A stretch of 64,000 nucleotides of DNA, taken from Yersinia massiliensis CCUG 53443. Its GTDB lineage: Bacteria > Pseudomonadota > Gammaproteobacteria > Enterobacterales > Enterobacteriaceae. Shown here one piece after another: positions 54,001-62,855 of this stretch. Below the pieces are notes generated by a model. It was not told where the DNA came from, did not search any database, and saw only the letters and a list, made by a program, of their open reading frames with translations. Made by a program: the position numbers and the translations under genes. The stretch lies in the NCBI RefSeq assembly GCF_000312485.1, contig NZ_HE997645.1, positions 424,019 to 488,018 on the forward strand, in the 5' to 3' direction. Each line of letters begins with the position of its first letter. Position 1 is the stretch's first letter.

Positions 54001-57000
54001 TATTGGCGCGCTGAGTGCTGATATCGCCGCTGTTAGCGGTGATATTGATCCCTTGGGCTTGTGTATGGCTATCCGTCAGATCAACCCGACTCCCCGTTAA
54101 CGCCATCGCCCCTGCTGCCAGAGATTGCCCTTGCGCGGTTAAATCCTGACGAGTCATCACCACCAGATCACCGGTATCCGTCAGGTGACCATCGCTCTGC
54201 ACGCCAGCACCCAATAGGCTACCGCTGTCGCTCTTGAGTTGCTGCGCTTGAACGTCAACATTGCCTTTGGCGAAGATAGCGCCACTGCGGTTATCAAGAT
54301 AACTCGCCAGATTCAGGTTGAAATCCGTTATCCCCGTTTGGGCGATAACCCCACCAAGGTTAGAGAGTGCTTGCGCGGTGAGGGTGATTTGCTCGGCGAT
54401 CACGTTGCCTTTATCGGTACTCAGAAGTGACGCAGTGCTGGCAGATAACTGCGTTGCGGCTTTAACCAGCGCACCCGTTAAATTCAGATCCCCCGCCCCC
54501 GCAGCCAAGTTGATGGCATTGGCCTGAGTTTTACTGCCCGCGACATCAATCCCGCGACCAGAGAGCGCCAAGTCGCCCACGGCAATATTTTGCCCTTGAG
54601 CGATCAAGGCTTGGTCAGTATTGAGCGTTAAATTACCGCTGCTGGCACGACTGCCGTCTGCTTTTAATCCGGCCCCGAGCAAAGAGGTACTTCCGCTGAG
54701 CAAGTCGTTTGCGTGCAGTTGGAGATCCCCTTGCGCGGCAATTAACCCGCTGTTACTGGCGTTCCCCTGCACGGTTAATTGCCCGATGCCCGCGGCATAG
54801 ATAGCGCCATTGTTCAGCAGGCTATCCGTGTTCAATGACAAGTTCTGCCCCGCCAGTAGAGCACTGCTGTTATCGGCATTGGTGTTATTGACACTGAGCG
54901 CCGCCAACTGCATATCCCGCCCAGCTTCCAGTTTATGCTGATTAATCAATGCGCCACTGGTGCTAAAGCGCAAGTCACGCCCCGCCGTGATACGCGCGCC
55001 GGTCTGGTGAGTGAAATCACTTTGCAGATTGACCTGTAAATCCGTCGCCGCGGCAACCTCCCCGTTGCTGTTAACCCATTTTCCAAGATTGAGTTGGATA
55101 TTCTCCGCATGCAATTTGCCGCCACGGTTATTCAGCGTTTGTTCCGGATCGGCTGCCGCAGTGACCGCGAGTGTACCGGGGGTTATCAGGGTCGCGTCTT
55201 GAGTTGAGATACCGCCGTCACGGGCATTAATCGCAATATTACTGGCTTGAGTCTGGCTACCGGTCAGGTCAATACTCGCACCGGATAACGTCATATCCCC
55301 CGCAGCGACATTCTGCCCTTGAGCCATCAATGCTTGGCGAGTTGCCACCTGTAAATCGCCGTGCCGAGCCAATTTGCCATCGCTTTGTACGCCCGCCCCT
55401 AGCAGGCTGTTACCATTGCTGGTCAAGGTTTCGGCTTGAAGCGAGAGTTGGCGACTCGAGAGAATCTTGCCGCCACGGTTATCCAGCGCACCGGCCAGAT
55501 TCAGGTTAAAATCTGCTGCTCCCGTTTGCGCTATCACGCCGCCCACATTGGAGAGTGAATGAGCGTCGAGCGTCATTTGTTCGGCAATCAAACGGGCGCT
55601 GTCAGTGCGTAACATCGAGGCGGTCGAGGCGGACAGTTGGTTGGCCGACAAGTCTGCTCCCGTGAGATCGATTTCGCCGCCTTGGGCGCTGAGCGCCAAA
55701 TCCCCGCTTTGCGTTTGGCTGCCACTAAGATCGAGGCTTTGCCCCGTAAAGTGCTGCGCCGTCCCGCTGATATTTTTTCCTTGCGCGAGTAATTTTCCGC
55801 TGGCTTCAACACGCAGTGTGCCGCTGGTAATGCGGCTGTTGTCGGACTTAACGCCTGCCCCTAAGACCGAGTGGCGGCTGCTGTTGACTTCCGCGGCGCG
55901 CAGCGAAGTGTCACCGGCGGCGGCGATGGTGCCGGTGTTACTGAGTTTGCCTGCCGTAGTGAGTTGGGTGTTGCCCTGTGCATACAGCACGCCCGCGTTT
56001 TCTATCTCGCCAGTGGTCTTCACCGTCAGTTGTTGGGCGCTGTTGATCTGGCCGCTGTTGACCAGCATGCCATCCGCCGTGATGGTGATATCACCCGCTG
56101 AGGCACCTATCTCACCAGCATTGCGCACCCCAACACCACTTTCCGTGCCGATCAGGCGAATTTTACCGGCATACATGCCGCCTAAATTGACGACATCCAC
56201 GGCCACCGTGGGGCGCGGGCTGCCATCGGCGGCTTTGGTATTAATGTTTTGGTGCGCAGCATCCACCTGATTGCGGCCGGTGGTGACATTCAGGTCATTG
56301 GCCCACAAGCTGGCATTCACTTTGACGGAGCGGGCAATCAGGTCGGTATGGTCCTGACGGCTGCTGTCCATGCTAGCGCCTTGGACGATAATCTCGCCGC
56401 GCTCAACATCGTAACCGGTCAGTTGGCCGTTATTCAGTTGCACCTGACCGGTGGTCAGCGTGGCGCGGTTCGCGTTGATAAAACCACAGCCTTCGCATGT
56501 AATGCCGGCGGGGTTGGCGATCACCACCTGCGCTTTACGGCCCGCCACCTCGATATAGCCGTTGAGTTTGCTGGGGTCGCGGCTGTTCACTTCATTGAGG
56601 ATAATGCTGGCCTCGCCCCGCGCCAGCCACGGGTTAGCGTCAACAAAACCGCCAAGCTGGGTCTGATTGACTCCGTGGCCGTTATTGAGGATCACGCCGC
56701 GATTATCGACATCAAACTGGCTGTAGACGTTGCGGGAAACCCCGCCACTGCTGGGCGTTTGAATATTGACCTGCGGCGTGCCGTTGGCACTGCTGATAAT
56801 GGTGGGCTGCTGACCGGCGGGCGCACCGGCATCGGCCACAATATCCGCCTGAGCCGAGAGTGAGACGCAGCCTAACGCCAGTAGCAGACTAAAACTCAAC
56901 GACGATAAGGCACTGATGCAGCGGCGTTGCACATGGCCCACACCGGAGGATGGCGATGAGGTGGCCCGACCGGAAGCCGCGATATCCGCGACCACCATCA

Positions 57001-57049
57001 ACAGGCCTCGCGCCTTGTTGAAGACGATTCGGTACAGGTTTTTATTCAT
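48053..57049 (-). CDS. cdiA: CdiA: contact-dependent inhibition toxin with EndoU-like C-terminal nuclease
   Basis: The 2998-residue two-partner secreted protein starts with an extended signal peptide (MNKNLYRIVFNKARG). The TPS haemagglutination domain follows (YSQFDVDNRGVILNN, VIANPAGITCEGCGFIN). Long filamentous-haemagglutinin repeats come next (QGQNIAAGDMTLSG type), then DUF637-like sequence, the pre-toxin domain and the VENN motif at about 2734-2737. After VENN comes an entry domain of some 130 residues. The last 130 residues are the toxin: SGGHNANAFYD, VETKTIYDPNVFTDQKML and IDGISFRIYVDKTTGMV fit the EndoU nuclease family, as in CdiA of E. coli STECO31, which cleaves tRNA. Such proteins reach neighbouring cells through CdiB and kill those lacking CdiI. 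The region 49401-50788 is duplicated downstream. Confidence 0.9.
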   Translation of the reverse strand: MNKNLYRIVFNKARGLLMVVADIAASGRATSSPSSGVGHVQRRCISALSSLSFSLLLALGCVSLSAQADIVADAGAPAGQQPTIISSANGTPQVNIQTPSSGGVSRNVYSQFDVDNRGVILNNGHGVNQTQLGGFVDANPWLARGEASIILNEVNSRDPSKLNGYIEVAGRKAQVVIANPAGITCEGCGFINANRATLTTGQVQLNNGQLTGYDVERGEIIVQGASMDSSRQDHTDLIARSVKVNASLWANDLNVTTGRNQVDAAHQNINTKAADGSPRPTVAVDVVNLGGMYAGKIRLIGTESGVGVRNAGEIGASAGDITITADGMLVNSGQINSAQQLTVKTTGEIENAGVLYAQGNTQLTTAGKLSNTGTIAAAGDTSLRAAEVNSSRHSVLGAGVKSDNSRITSGTLRVEASGKLLAQGKNISGTAQHFTGQSLDLSGSQTQSGDLALSAQGGEIDLTGADLSANQLSASTASMLRTDSARLIAEQMTLDAHSLSNVGGVIAQTGAADFNLNLAGALDNRGGKILSSRQLSLQAETLTSNGNSLLGAGVQSDGKLARHGDLQVATRQALMAQGQNVAAGDMTLSGASIDLTGSQTQASNIAINARDGGISTQDATLITPGTLAVTAAADPEQTLNNRGGKLHAENIQLNLGKWVNSNGEVAAATDLQVNLQSDFTHQTGARITAGRDLRFSTSGALINQHKLEAGRDMQLAALSVNNTNADNSSALLAGQNLSLNTDSLLNNGAIYAAGIGQLTVQGNASNSGLIAAQGDLQLHANDLLSGSTSLLGAGLKADGSRASSGNLTLNTDQALIAQGQNIAVGDLALSGRGIDVAGSKTQANAINLAAGAGDLNLTGALVKAATQLSASTASLLSTDKGNVIAEQITLTAQALSNLGGVIAQTGITDFNLNLASYLDNRSGAIFAKGNVDVQAQQLKSDSGSLLGAGVQSDGHLTDTGDLVVMTRQDLTAQGQSLAAGAMALTGSRVDLTDSHTQAQGINITANSGDISTQRANIVSLGSLTLNAGANATQTLNNQGGALAANNIALNLGWFDSSAGKMTASQDLTIGLQGDFSNLAGSTLQAGRDLTFKTSGAFTNDGQILAGRKLSTDSNSLLNTGKINAAQAELTTAGALINRGEIFSSGQLDTDSSTLLNSGTLISATATLKARERITNTGPHALIGATEVNGTLALLAPVIENSDTVTNTDTAPTTTLLGMGKIILAGGQDSSGNHQTAAQVLNISGLIESGKDLLVYANTLTNRRHILTANTEFVTGETVSGTAYWTAENPNIPGGRYAEPPHGGSMNSDYIGTNYTSTSAYNSIDKISPEAQLLAGGNLTPHVNTLENFWSKVSAQGEIDLTGVTLQQDGWAGQQRLIERTTSTGEWRYRTYKGNLWGTGWGPEVKEQATNQYASSLTTKTISGSGTTISNGANPGTVAPPTERDSSGKNIALEFNGISLALPSGGLYQLSAGNNTPTAGDKLSLDSINHLPPLDPNVDRAGLTPPDRTVNTGYLIETNPAFADLNHWKGSDYFLQQVNSDPALIHKRLGDNAYEQRLVRDQVLALTGQAVTHDYSSAQAQFEQLFASGLEYSKTFNIALGTHISAEQMAALTTNMVLMETREVAGETVLVPVVYLAGIKAGELQANGALIAAENITLTDVQGFNNSGAMIATHNLNLSMAQDITLTSNGGLLQAGNNMLLSTLNSDIDLTGTRLNATNLQLDSGRDLILRTGSEQLSSNNGSVWRDQSLLGPLASLNISNNAVINTERDFIQQGAGLNVGKDLQINTGGDWLLNTVQTRDQISSNYGHGTATSEHIRHLGSEVNVGGALTANVDNLTAVGANIQAGTMDVQAQNINLSAATDSLQVTGESSSKRHKGTIDLYDETLIGSQLSAKGDINLKTAQDINLSASGIQTDGALKLAAGGDVILTTQAEQHDEQRIHEGKKRGLASTTTTRTEDSIHQTWAVGSLLSAGSIDASAKNIAVTGSQVVADNDIHLRAQDNITIGTAQQSQSESHLFEQKKSGLMSTGGIGVTVGSNSTKMTDTGQSISNVGSTVGSVLGNVSMTAGEDLIVQGSDVLAGKDISLTGQNVVIVAAENQSTQTHIVEQKSSGLTLALSGAVGSALNTAVTAAKDASEESNGRLAALKGVKAALGGVQAVQAGQLVQAQGGDSASMFGVSISLGAQKSSSQQQQEQTSVTGSTLTAGNNLFINATGDGNPANSGDIVVQGSQLKAGGDTTLDAARDVLLLGAASTQKTDGSNRSSGGSVGVSVGIGGSGGGLSIFANANNGQGKEHGDGTFWTETQIDSGGKLSLSSGRDTALIGAQANGETVKMDVGRDLLLQSQQDSDNYDSKQTSVSGGVSVAVIGAGGSANLSMSRDKLHSNYDSVQEQSGIFAGKGGFDITVGEHTQLDGAVIASTADKSKNSLDTGTLGFSNIENKADFKAEHQGGSLSTGGPVGSDLLSNLGSVVLSGLGNNGHAEGTTQAAIADGTITIRDTDKQQQNADDLSRDTDNANGSIGPIFDKEKEQNRLKEAQLIGEIGGQAMDIARTQGDIMGLETALKANPALKGDAEALRETKEYKAEMKKYGTGSALQQGIQAATAAIQGLAGGDMAKALAGASAPYLAEVIHNMTLDPTRKGGVNTEANLMAHAVLGAVVAQVNGNSALAGASGAVMGEYIAQQMYPGIAREDLTEEQRQTLSALGTLAAGLAGGLAGGSTADTVAGAQAGKNAVENNALYPNDFGKGMADIGMSQTSLGASMLQSGASPDEIIAALVKNAQGDMPEGQDAVKGLLTAWGEFFGVPVSALTAHGEMTPERAAEIIASGVPTSEAKLVQYVFAKAFLAVTKAAYPEGINFNINQKIHLANVDGFTQKSGISGGHNANAFYDAAKQYDVKIVSETHSGIKGITEVKYQVPTKDRAGNLTGEYKATVETKTIYDPNVFTDQKMLELGQQAATKGYKDAMASKNGQASVVIDGISFRIYVDKTTGMVRNYHPN
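49401..50788 (-). repeat. 1.39-kb direct repeat, copy in cdiA
   Basis: Partner of 45724-47111 at an offset of 3677 bp. It lies upstream of the pre-toxin and VENN region of cdiA, so a crossover within it would replace the EndoU-like toxin and delete the intervening cdiI, or bring the orphan toxin under cdiA expression. Confidence 0.88.
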
Positions 57050-57085
57050 CAGTCATCCCAGAAATTATGTTATTTATGAGTCGCA

Positions 57086-58810
57086 TCAGTATTGCCAGTT
57101 CAGGCTAAAGCCCAGCGTTACCGAGTCAGTTTTAAACCCCTCGGGCTTGGAGAGCGGTTTGCCGGCAAACAGGTCATAGTGGGTGTTCAGGACCTTGCCG
57201 CGAACGCCCACGACACTGCCCGCCAGATGGTGGCCCACCAGATAAGGGTCACTGCGCCCGCCCACTTCGCCGTAATCGACGCCGACATATAACTCATGTC
57301 CGGGCTGGGGCGTGTACCAACCCAGATCGTTGCGCACTGTCCAGCCGCGATCAGCGTTGAGGGTGCGTTCACCATCGAAGCCGCGCACCGTCCAACGGCC
57401 GCCAATAGCGAACTGATCCTGCGGGGTCAGTGGCGTGTTGGTGCTCTGACGTTGGTATTGCAGGTTGTAATGGAATTGCTGTGTCGCGAGGGCAAAAGGC
57501 ACATCCAGTTGCGCATTCAGTCGCAGAATTTTGCTTAGTGCAGTGGCTTCGCCGAAATACTCTTCCTGCGCCGGTACGGCCCCAAACCAGCGGGTGCCGC
57601 GCTGATAACTGATCCCCGCGTCCAGTGTGGACTGCGCGATAAAGTGACGATGTTGTAGCCCGACGCGCCAAGCAGAGGTGCGGCGGCGCTGGACTTCCAC
57701 TTCGGTATCATTGATGTAGTTTTTCGATGAGCGGGTCAGCACATCGTAGGTGAAGGTGGTTTTCTGGCTGGCGTTGCGGTGCAGTAAACGGCTGAGTTGC
57801 AGCGTCACATTGTCGCTTTCACCCCGATAGTGATAGTCACCGTTGAGGCCCGCTACCGTTTGGTGGTAGTCATAGCTGCTGGCGGTAATACCTGCGGTCC
57901 AGTAACCGAACGGCAGAGAGTAATGGCCTGTCAGGTTGTTGGTGCCTTTCTCGCCCCGATTTTTAATGGAGCCGCCGGCAGAAACATAAAACTGGTCACT
58001 TAGGGATAAAGGATTATCGAGAAACAGCGTTGCACCGCCTTGATAACGGCCGGTGCTGCGCGTGCCGGAGTCATCCAGTGAGGCGGCCAACCGCCACATT
58101 TTGCTCTGCTTCCAGCTCAGGGCGATATCCGTCTCACCGGGGGCATCGCCGGGGATCAACTCCATACTGGCTTGCACCGTGGGGATGCGCTGGAGATTTT
58201 CCAGCCCCTGCTCGATATCGCGCAGATCCAACAGGTGACCGGCGCGGGCAGGGAAGGCGGTGAACAGCGTGACATGGCGGTCACTCTCGGGTGTCAGTGC
58301 CACGTGGCGTATCTTGCCGGGCACCACGTGTAGTGCCAGCGTGCCACGGTTCAAATCTTGCTGCGGGGCCAGCACGCGGGTGGTGACATAACCGTGGTCG
58401 ATCAGGCGGTTCTGCATCTCGCTCATCAGCAGGTTAATGCCTTTCGCGCCCAAACAGTGGCCTTGCGCCTGACTGGCCAGCCGTTGCAACGGTAACCAGC
58501 GCGGTAATGGCTCGGTACCCGTGAGTGTCACGTGGTCAATCGCAAAGCAAGGTTTCTCGATGGGAAAAACCAGTCGCCCCAGAGACGCGGTGGGTTCGGA
58601 TAAACGCACATCCGGCGCTGAAGGCGAGAGGCGTTCTTCCAAAGCACGTTGCCGTTCTTGTTGGTGAATACCTTGTTGAACAGAAGGTAATTGTTGAGCT
58701 GAGGGTAATTGCTGAACAGCAGGTAATTCTGCGCAGTAGCTGGCGGAAGGAATAGCTACCACAAGCAATAATATGCCAGCTATTAATATAGAATAATTGA
58801 AACGAGACAC
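57086..58810 (-). CDS. cdiB: CdiB: outer membrane two-partner secretion transporter
   Basis: The 574-residue protein has a signal peptide ([20 protein letters not shown]), an N-terminal helix region rich in Gln ([16 protein letters not shown]) and two POTRA domains ([42 protein letters not shown]). A 16-stranded ShlB/FhaC/HecB-type barrel follows, with the VRGFDGE motif in [15 protein letters not shown]-like sequence and an aromatic C-terminus (LGFSLNWQY). It exports CdiA through the outer membrane. The start codon is GTG with AAGGA upstream. cdiA follows after 36 bases. Confidence 0.9.
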   Translation of the reverse strand: MSRFNYSILIAGILLLVVAIPSASYCAELPAVQQLPSAQQLPSVQQGIHQQERQRALEERLSPSAPDVRLSEPTASLGRLVFPIEKPCFAIDHVTLTGTEPLPRWLPLQRLASQAQGHCLGAKGINLLMSEMQNRLIDHGYVTTRVLAPQQDLNRGTLALHVVPGKIRHVALTPESDRHVTLFTAFPARAGHLLDLRDIEQGLENLQRIPTVQASMELIPGDAPGETDIALSWKQSKMWRLAASLDDSGTRSTGRYQGGATLFLDNPLSLSDQFYVSAGGSIKNRGEKGTNNLTGHYSLPFGYWTAGITASSYDYHQTVAGLNGDYHYRGESDNVTLQLSRLLHRNASQKTTFTYDVLTRSSKNYINDTEVEVQRRRTSAWRVGLQHRHFIAQSTLDAGISYQRGTRWFGAVPAQEEYFGEATALSKILRLNAQLDVPFALATQQFHYNLQYQRQSTNTPLTPQDQFAIGGRWTVRGFDGERTLNADRGWTVRNDLGWYTPQPGHELYVGVDYGEVGGRSDPYLVGHHLAGSVVGVRGKVLNTHYDLFAGKPLSKPEGFKTDSVTLGFSLNWQY

Positions 58811-59404
58811 ACAGAAAGTCCTTCACCAATATTTAAAGGGATATAAATATAAAAATAATTTTTCGCAATTATGACTGCAGCAATGTCATTTACAATCTGT
58901 TTTGATAACCAATAAATAAGAATAATAAAATGTAAATCACAAAAATAGAAAATACCGTGCAAAAAACATCGTAATAATAAAAATATTGATTTGCAACAAA
59001 TAAACATTAACTAAATTTAAGAATAACGGTAGAAACAAAATTACCACGACAAAAACAAGCAAATAACCTCATGTTTTTATTGACTTAATTATCAATTTGG
59101 CATGATGAAAACTGAGGTGAAAACATCATTATAACGTATAAAAACAGCCTCGATTGAAATGATAATACGACAGCATAGTTGGGCTAAAATAATAATACCG
59201 ACATCTATTTAATATAATAGTCATTTTGGTTATTAATATTCACATAATAGAAAGTTATTAAATAAAAATGACGAATGGATAATATGACAATATTTAATCC
59301 TGACAATTCTAGTGACGACAACATTAAATGCAATTAACCCTTTAATCTCAACCGCAGAATAGAGCGGTGATAACGTTGATTTCGTCTAACCGATAAAAAA
59401 AGGA
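58811..59404. other. AT-rich intergenic region upstream of cdiB
   Basis: About 590 bases with no supported gene and very high AT content. It should contain the cdiBAI promoter reading leftwards and the 3' end of the nickel transporter operon. No convincing intrinsic terminator is seen after nikE. The AT content would suit silencing by H-NS-type proteins, which is inference. Confidence 0.5.
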
Positions 59405-60163
59405 CTAAAATGTCATCACACTGGCGAGTAATTTACGCGCATAATCATGGCGTACAGCATGTAACTCATCGACCAGCGCCTGTTCCACCACCTGCCCCTG
59501 ATAGAAAAATAGCACTCTGTCGCATAAATAGGCGGCAGCCTGAATGTCGTGGGTGATAAAAAAGTAAGTGATCTTAAGTTCTTTTTTCAGTTCGAGGAGT
59601 AGTTCCAGAATTTGAACTTGAGAAGGGATATCCAGTGAGCTGATCGCTTCATCCAGTACAATAAAACGTGGCTGAGTCGCTATCGCGCGTGCGATACACA
59701 AACGCTGGATTTGGCCGCCTGATAACTCATGGGGATAGCGTACCCGCAGCTTTTCCGCTAATCCAACCCGCTGCATCACCTCACTGACTCTCTGGCTGAT
59801 TTGCGGGGGAGTCAGCAACCTTTGTGCCTGTAACGGCTCAGTGATAGCTTGCCACACGGTCATATTCGGGTTTATCGAAGAGGTGTAATCCTGAAATACA
59901 GCGCTGAGGGTATTGCGGCGAGTTTGTGCTGCGCGGACGGGCTTACCGGCTAGTCTCACTGTGCCACTGTCTGGGGATTCAATGCCCAGCAGTAAACGCC
60001 CTAATGTACTTTTACCGCTGCCACTTTCCCCCACTAAACCGAGGCATTCGCCTTCCATGATGGAAAATGACACCTGATCAATCACCCGTCTATGCTTTTT
60101 AAACCAAAAATGGCTGTCCGACAGTGGGTAACTTTTTGATAGCGACTTAACCTCAACGAGCAT
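59405..60163 (-). CDS. nikE: Nickel ABC transporter ATP-binding protein NikE (YntE-like)
   Basis: This 252-residue ATPase has Walker A LVGESGSGKSTLG, signature LSGGQIQRLCIARA, Walker B FIVLDEAISSLD and the H-loop ITHD, plus the oligopeptide/nickel-type sequence AVFQDYTSSINPNMTV. With NikD it drives nickel uptake in the inner membrane. In Yersinia the equivalent yntABCDE set feeds nickel to urease; that link is family knowledge, as no urease gene lies in this window. It overlaps nikD by 11 bases and ends the operon. Confidence 0.84.
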   Translation of the reverse strand: MLVEVKSLSKSYPLSDSHFWFKKHRRVIDQVSFSIMEGECLGLVGESGSGKSTLGRLLLGIESPDSGTVRLAGKPVRAAQTRRNTLSAVFQDYTSSINPNMTVWQAITEPLQAQRLLTPPQISQRVSEVMQRVGLAEKLRVRYPHELSGGQIQRLCIARAIATQPRFIVLDEAISSLDIPSQVQILELLLELKKELKITYFFITHDIQAAAYLCDRVLFFYQGQVVEQALVDELHAVRHDYARKLLASVMTF

Positions 60164-60971
60164 GATTGCTTCTATCCATAATCTGATTAAACCGCCGACT
60201 CAATGCGGTCCGTGTTTCCACCAAATACTGGGTATAAGGGTGTTGGGGGTGACAAAATATCTGTTCAGTTAAGCCGGATTCAACCACTTGCCCTTCTTTC
60301 ATCACCAATATGCGTTGCGCAATACGCCGCACCACCGCGAGATCATGTGAAACAAAAATCATCGAGGAAGACGTTTGTTGGCGCAAGCGGGTAAACAGTT
60401 CGATCACTTCATATTGCGTAATACAGTCCAATGCCGTGGTAGGTTCGTCGGCAATGATCACATCCGGCTTCAGTGCCAACGTGAGGGCAATCATCACTCG
60501 TTGCAACATCCCACCGGAGAGTTGATGCGGATATTTTTTGCAGATTTCAGCGGGATGGCGCAATTGTACCTGCTCCAACATGGCGTGAGTTTTGACTTGC
60601 AATTGCGCTGAAGAATAGCGGCCGTGCGCGAGCAATGTCTCTGCAATCTGGCTCCCAATGGTATACAAGGGATCAAATGCGCTCATCGCATCTTGCATGA
60701 CCATTCCCAGTTGGCGGCCACGTAATTGGCCCCACTGAGCGGATTTCATGCCTTGACGCGATTGCCCTCGAAAGCAAATATCCCCCTGCACATTGAGACT
60801 CGGGGTCACCAATCCAAGAATGGCATGACATATCATACTCTTGCCGCAGCCACTCTCGCCGACGATAGCCAAGCACTCATTCTCAGCCAGATTGAATGAC
60901 ACATCAGAAATTAGGCGATTACCAGTGTGTGGTTCGGTGACGCAGAGGTGATTGACCGTTAATAATGTCAT
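60153..60971 (-). CDS. nikD: Nickel ABC transporter ATP-binding protein NikD (YntD-like)
   Basis: This 272-residue ATPase has Walker A VGESGCGKSMICHAI, the Q-loop region MVMQDAMSAFDPLYTIGSQI, signature LSGGMLQRVMIALTL, Walker B IADEPTTALD and SHDLAVVRRIA. It pairs with NikE on NikBC. It starts directly at the end of nikC. The same fold serves dipeptide transporters; the nickel assignment rests on gene order and the NikA-like binding protein. Confidence 0.84.
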   Translation of the reverse strand: MTLLTVNHLCVTEPHTGNRLISDVSFNLAENECLAIVGESGCGKSMICHAILGLVTPSLNVQGDICFRGQSRQGMKSAQWGQLRGRQLGMVMQDAMSAFDPLYTIGSQIAETLLAHGRYSSAQLQVKTHAMLEQVQLRHPAEICKKYPHQLSGGMLQRVMIALTLALKPDVIIADEPTTALDCITQYEVIELFTRLRQQTSSSMIFVSHDLAVVRRIAQRILVMKEGQVVESGLTEQIFCHPQHPYTQYLVETRTALSRRFNQIMDRSNHAR

Positions 60972-61826
60972 TCAATTATCCACCGATGAAGAGTGTGATT
61001 GTGACGAGGGCACTAGCGCGTCACGCAAAAAATCACCAATAAAGTTAAAGGCCGCGACCACCGTCACGACGGCAATCCCTGCGGGTAGCATCAATGTCGG
61101 GTGGCTAAACATGACGTTTTTGGCTTCGTTAAGCATCACTCCCCACTCTGGTGTGGGAGGCTGCACCCCTAGCCCCAAGAAGGATAATGCGGAGATGGTG
61201 AGAATGACGCTCCCCATATCCGTCGTGGCCAGCACGATTATCTCAGCCGCGGTGACCGGTAAAAGATGTTTCAGCATAATATGCCGGTCAGAACAGGCGA
61301 TCACTTTGGCATAACGAATATAATTTTTATCACTGTACTGCACCACAACGCCACGGATCATGCGCGCATACCAAGCCCACTTAATCACCACTATCGCCAG
61401 AATAATATTGTTAATCCCTGGCCCCAACATGCCCACGATAGCAAAAATCATCACCTCACTGGGGAACGACAGCATCATGTCACAAAGGCGCATTAGCCAC
61501 TCGTCAATCCTGCCGCGAAAGTAGCCCGCAATAAGGCCAACCACGGTGCCAAAAAGAATGGTCACTAACATGGCAAACAGTGACAAAAATACCGTGGTGC
61601 GAATGCCATAAAGCAGACGCGAGAGCACGTCTCGCCCTAGATTATCTGTCCCTAAGAGATGGTTCAGGCTCATCGGCTGATATTTGTGACGTATCGCCGT
61701 CAACGTGGGATCTTGTGGGGCGAGCCACGGGGCAAAGATCCCCGCGAATAGGATCAGAACAAGGAGGGTTAAGCAGCAAAAGGCCATAGGATCGGCCCGC
61801 AAGCGTTGCCACAGCATACGCATCAT
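60972..61826 (-). CDS. nikC: Nickel ABC transporter permease NikC (YntC-like)
   Basis: The 284-residue permease starts at ATG 61826 in an ATGA overlap with the nikB stop; an in-frame ATG at 61862 would overlap more. It has an N-terminal helix (MAFCCLTLLVLILFAGIFAPWLAP), LGTDNLGRDVLSRLLYGIRTT, five further helices and the EAA-type loop near ACSDRHIMLKHLLPV. It ends with the conserved PEWGVMLNEAKNV segment. It forms the membrane channel with NikB. Confidence 0.85.
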   Translation of the reverse strand: MMRMLWQRLRADPMAFCCLTLLVLILFAGIFAPWLAPQDPTLTAIRHKYQPMSLNHLLGTDNLGRDVLSRLLYGIRTTVFLSLFAMLVTILFGTVVGLIAGYFRGRIDEWLMRLCDMMLSFPSEVMIFAIVGMLGPGINNIILAIVVIKWAWYARMIRGVVVQYSDKNYIRYAKVIACSDRHIMLKHLLPVTAAEIIVLATTDMGSVILTISALSFLGLGVQPPTPEWGVMLNEAKNVMFSHPTLMLPAGIAVVTVVAAFNFIGDFLRDALVPSSQSHSSSVDN

Positions 61827-62761
61827 CGGTGAGCCCCAAAACCGATACGAGGATCGATCCACACCTGAATGATATCAACCACAAAATTGAATGTGACAAA
61901 TAGCAGAGCCATTAACAGGATATAAGCTTGGATGAGAGGATAGTCACGGTTAAATATCGCCGAGACACATAAGCGCCCTATCCCTGGCCAAGCGAATATA
62001 TTCTCAACCACAATGGTGCCAGCAATTAACTTAGGAATACTCATGCCCAACGCGATGAGTGTTGAATGTAATGAGTTAACCAGAACATGCTTGCCGATAA
62101 TACGCCGTTCACTCAGTCCCCTCATGCGAGCATAGCGAACATAATTTTGTTGTAGGTTAGTCAGCACACTGCTGCGAATTAACCGCATGTAAGTGCCAAC
62201 ATATGCCAGCGAGAGTGTTAACGCGGGCAAAATAACGGATGTTGTTTCCATCATTCCGCCCACGGGCAACAGATCCCAATACAGGCTAAATAGCCAAATT
62301 AATAATAATCCCATCCAATAGCTGGGCACTGCTGTCAACACGAATAAAATAGCACGCACGCCCTTATCAAGCCGCGTTCCAGCCAGTAACGCACTCATCA
62401 TCCCCAATGAGAGTGATAGCAGCATGATGATACCCAGTGAATAGGATGCGAGCTTCAACGTTGCAGGTAAAGCCAATAGAAACTCATGCAGTACAGGCTT
62501 GCGAGTGATAAACGAAGTGCCCAAATCAAGTTGTAGACTGCGTCCTAGCCAAGAGAAATATTGGCTCAGAAAAGACTTATCCAACCCTAACTCGTGCTGC
62601 ATGGCGGCGATAGCTTCATCCGTGGGGACAATCTCATTCACTCGCAGTGCAACTTCAGCGGGATTTGACGGCGACAAGCTCATTAAGGCAAATGCCACGA
62701 AAGAGATCATTAACACCAGTGGGATCATCAGCAACAATCGTCGGATCAAATAGTGGCGCAT
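61823..62761 (-). CDS. nikB: Nickel ABC transporter permease NikB (YntB-like)
   Basis: The 312-residue permease has the N-terminal signature MRHYLIRRLLLMIPLVLMIS and LSPSNPAEVALR. Six helices follow, with the EAA loop YVRYARMRGLSERRIIGKHVL and the late FAWPGIGRLCVSAIFNRDYP. Its length matches E. coli NikB (314). It follows nikA after a 94-base gap that holds a hairpin, and overlaps nikC by four bases. Confidence 0.86.
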   Translation of the reverse strand: MRHYLIRRLLLMIPLVLMISFVAFALMSLSPSNPAEVALRVNEIVPTDEAIAAMQHELGLDKSFLSQYFSWLGRSLQLDLGTSFITRKPVLHEFLLALPATLKLASYSLGIIMLLSLSLGMMSALLAGTRLDKGVRAILFVLTAVPSYWMGLLLIWLFSLYWDLLPVGGMMETTSVILPALTLSLAYVGTYMRLIRSSVLTNLQQNYVRYARMRGLSERRIIGKHVLVNSLHSTLIALGMSIPKLIAGTIVVENIFAWPGIGRLCVSAIFNRDYPLIQAYILLMALLFVTFNFVVDIIQVWIDPRIGFGAHR

Positions 62762-62786
62762 TTCCTCTCCCGTTATTGATAATCCC

Positions 62787-62824
62787 AGGGTAATAGGGTG
62801 AAACTCTCATCACTCTATTACCCT
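62787..62824 (-). terminator. Intercistronic hairpin between nikA and nikB
   Basis: Fifteen-base near-perfect inverted repeat (62787-62801 and 62810-62824, one mismatch or G-U pair) with an eight-base loop in the nikA-nikB gap. No T-tract follows, so it is more likely an mRNA-stabilising or attenuating structure than a full terminator. It would leave nikA message in excess over the permease genes, as binding-protein operons often need. Confidence 0.65.
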
Positions 62825-62855
62825 ATTTACCCTATCAACTCTCTCTCTATAGCAA

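Noticed and set aside
55605-56863. Long plus-strand open frames of 221 and 204 codons opposite cdiA
   Set aside because: They lie antisense to the repetitive, GC-balanced CdiA coding sequence, lack ribosome-binding sites and show low-complexity composition. The minus-strand CdiA frame explains the openness.
50000-57000. Possible CRISPR-like or other short regular repeats
   Set aside because: The repetition comes from haemagglutinin coding repeats of CdiA with varying spacing; there are no constant short repeats with unique spacers.
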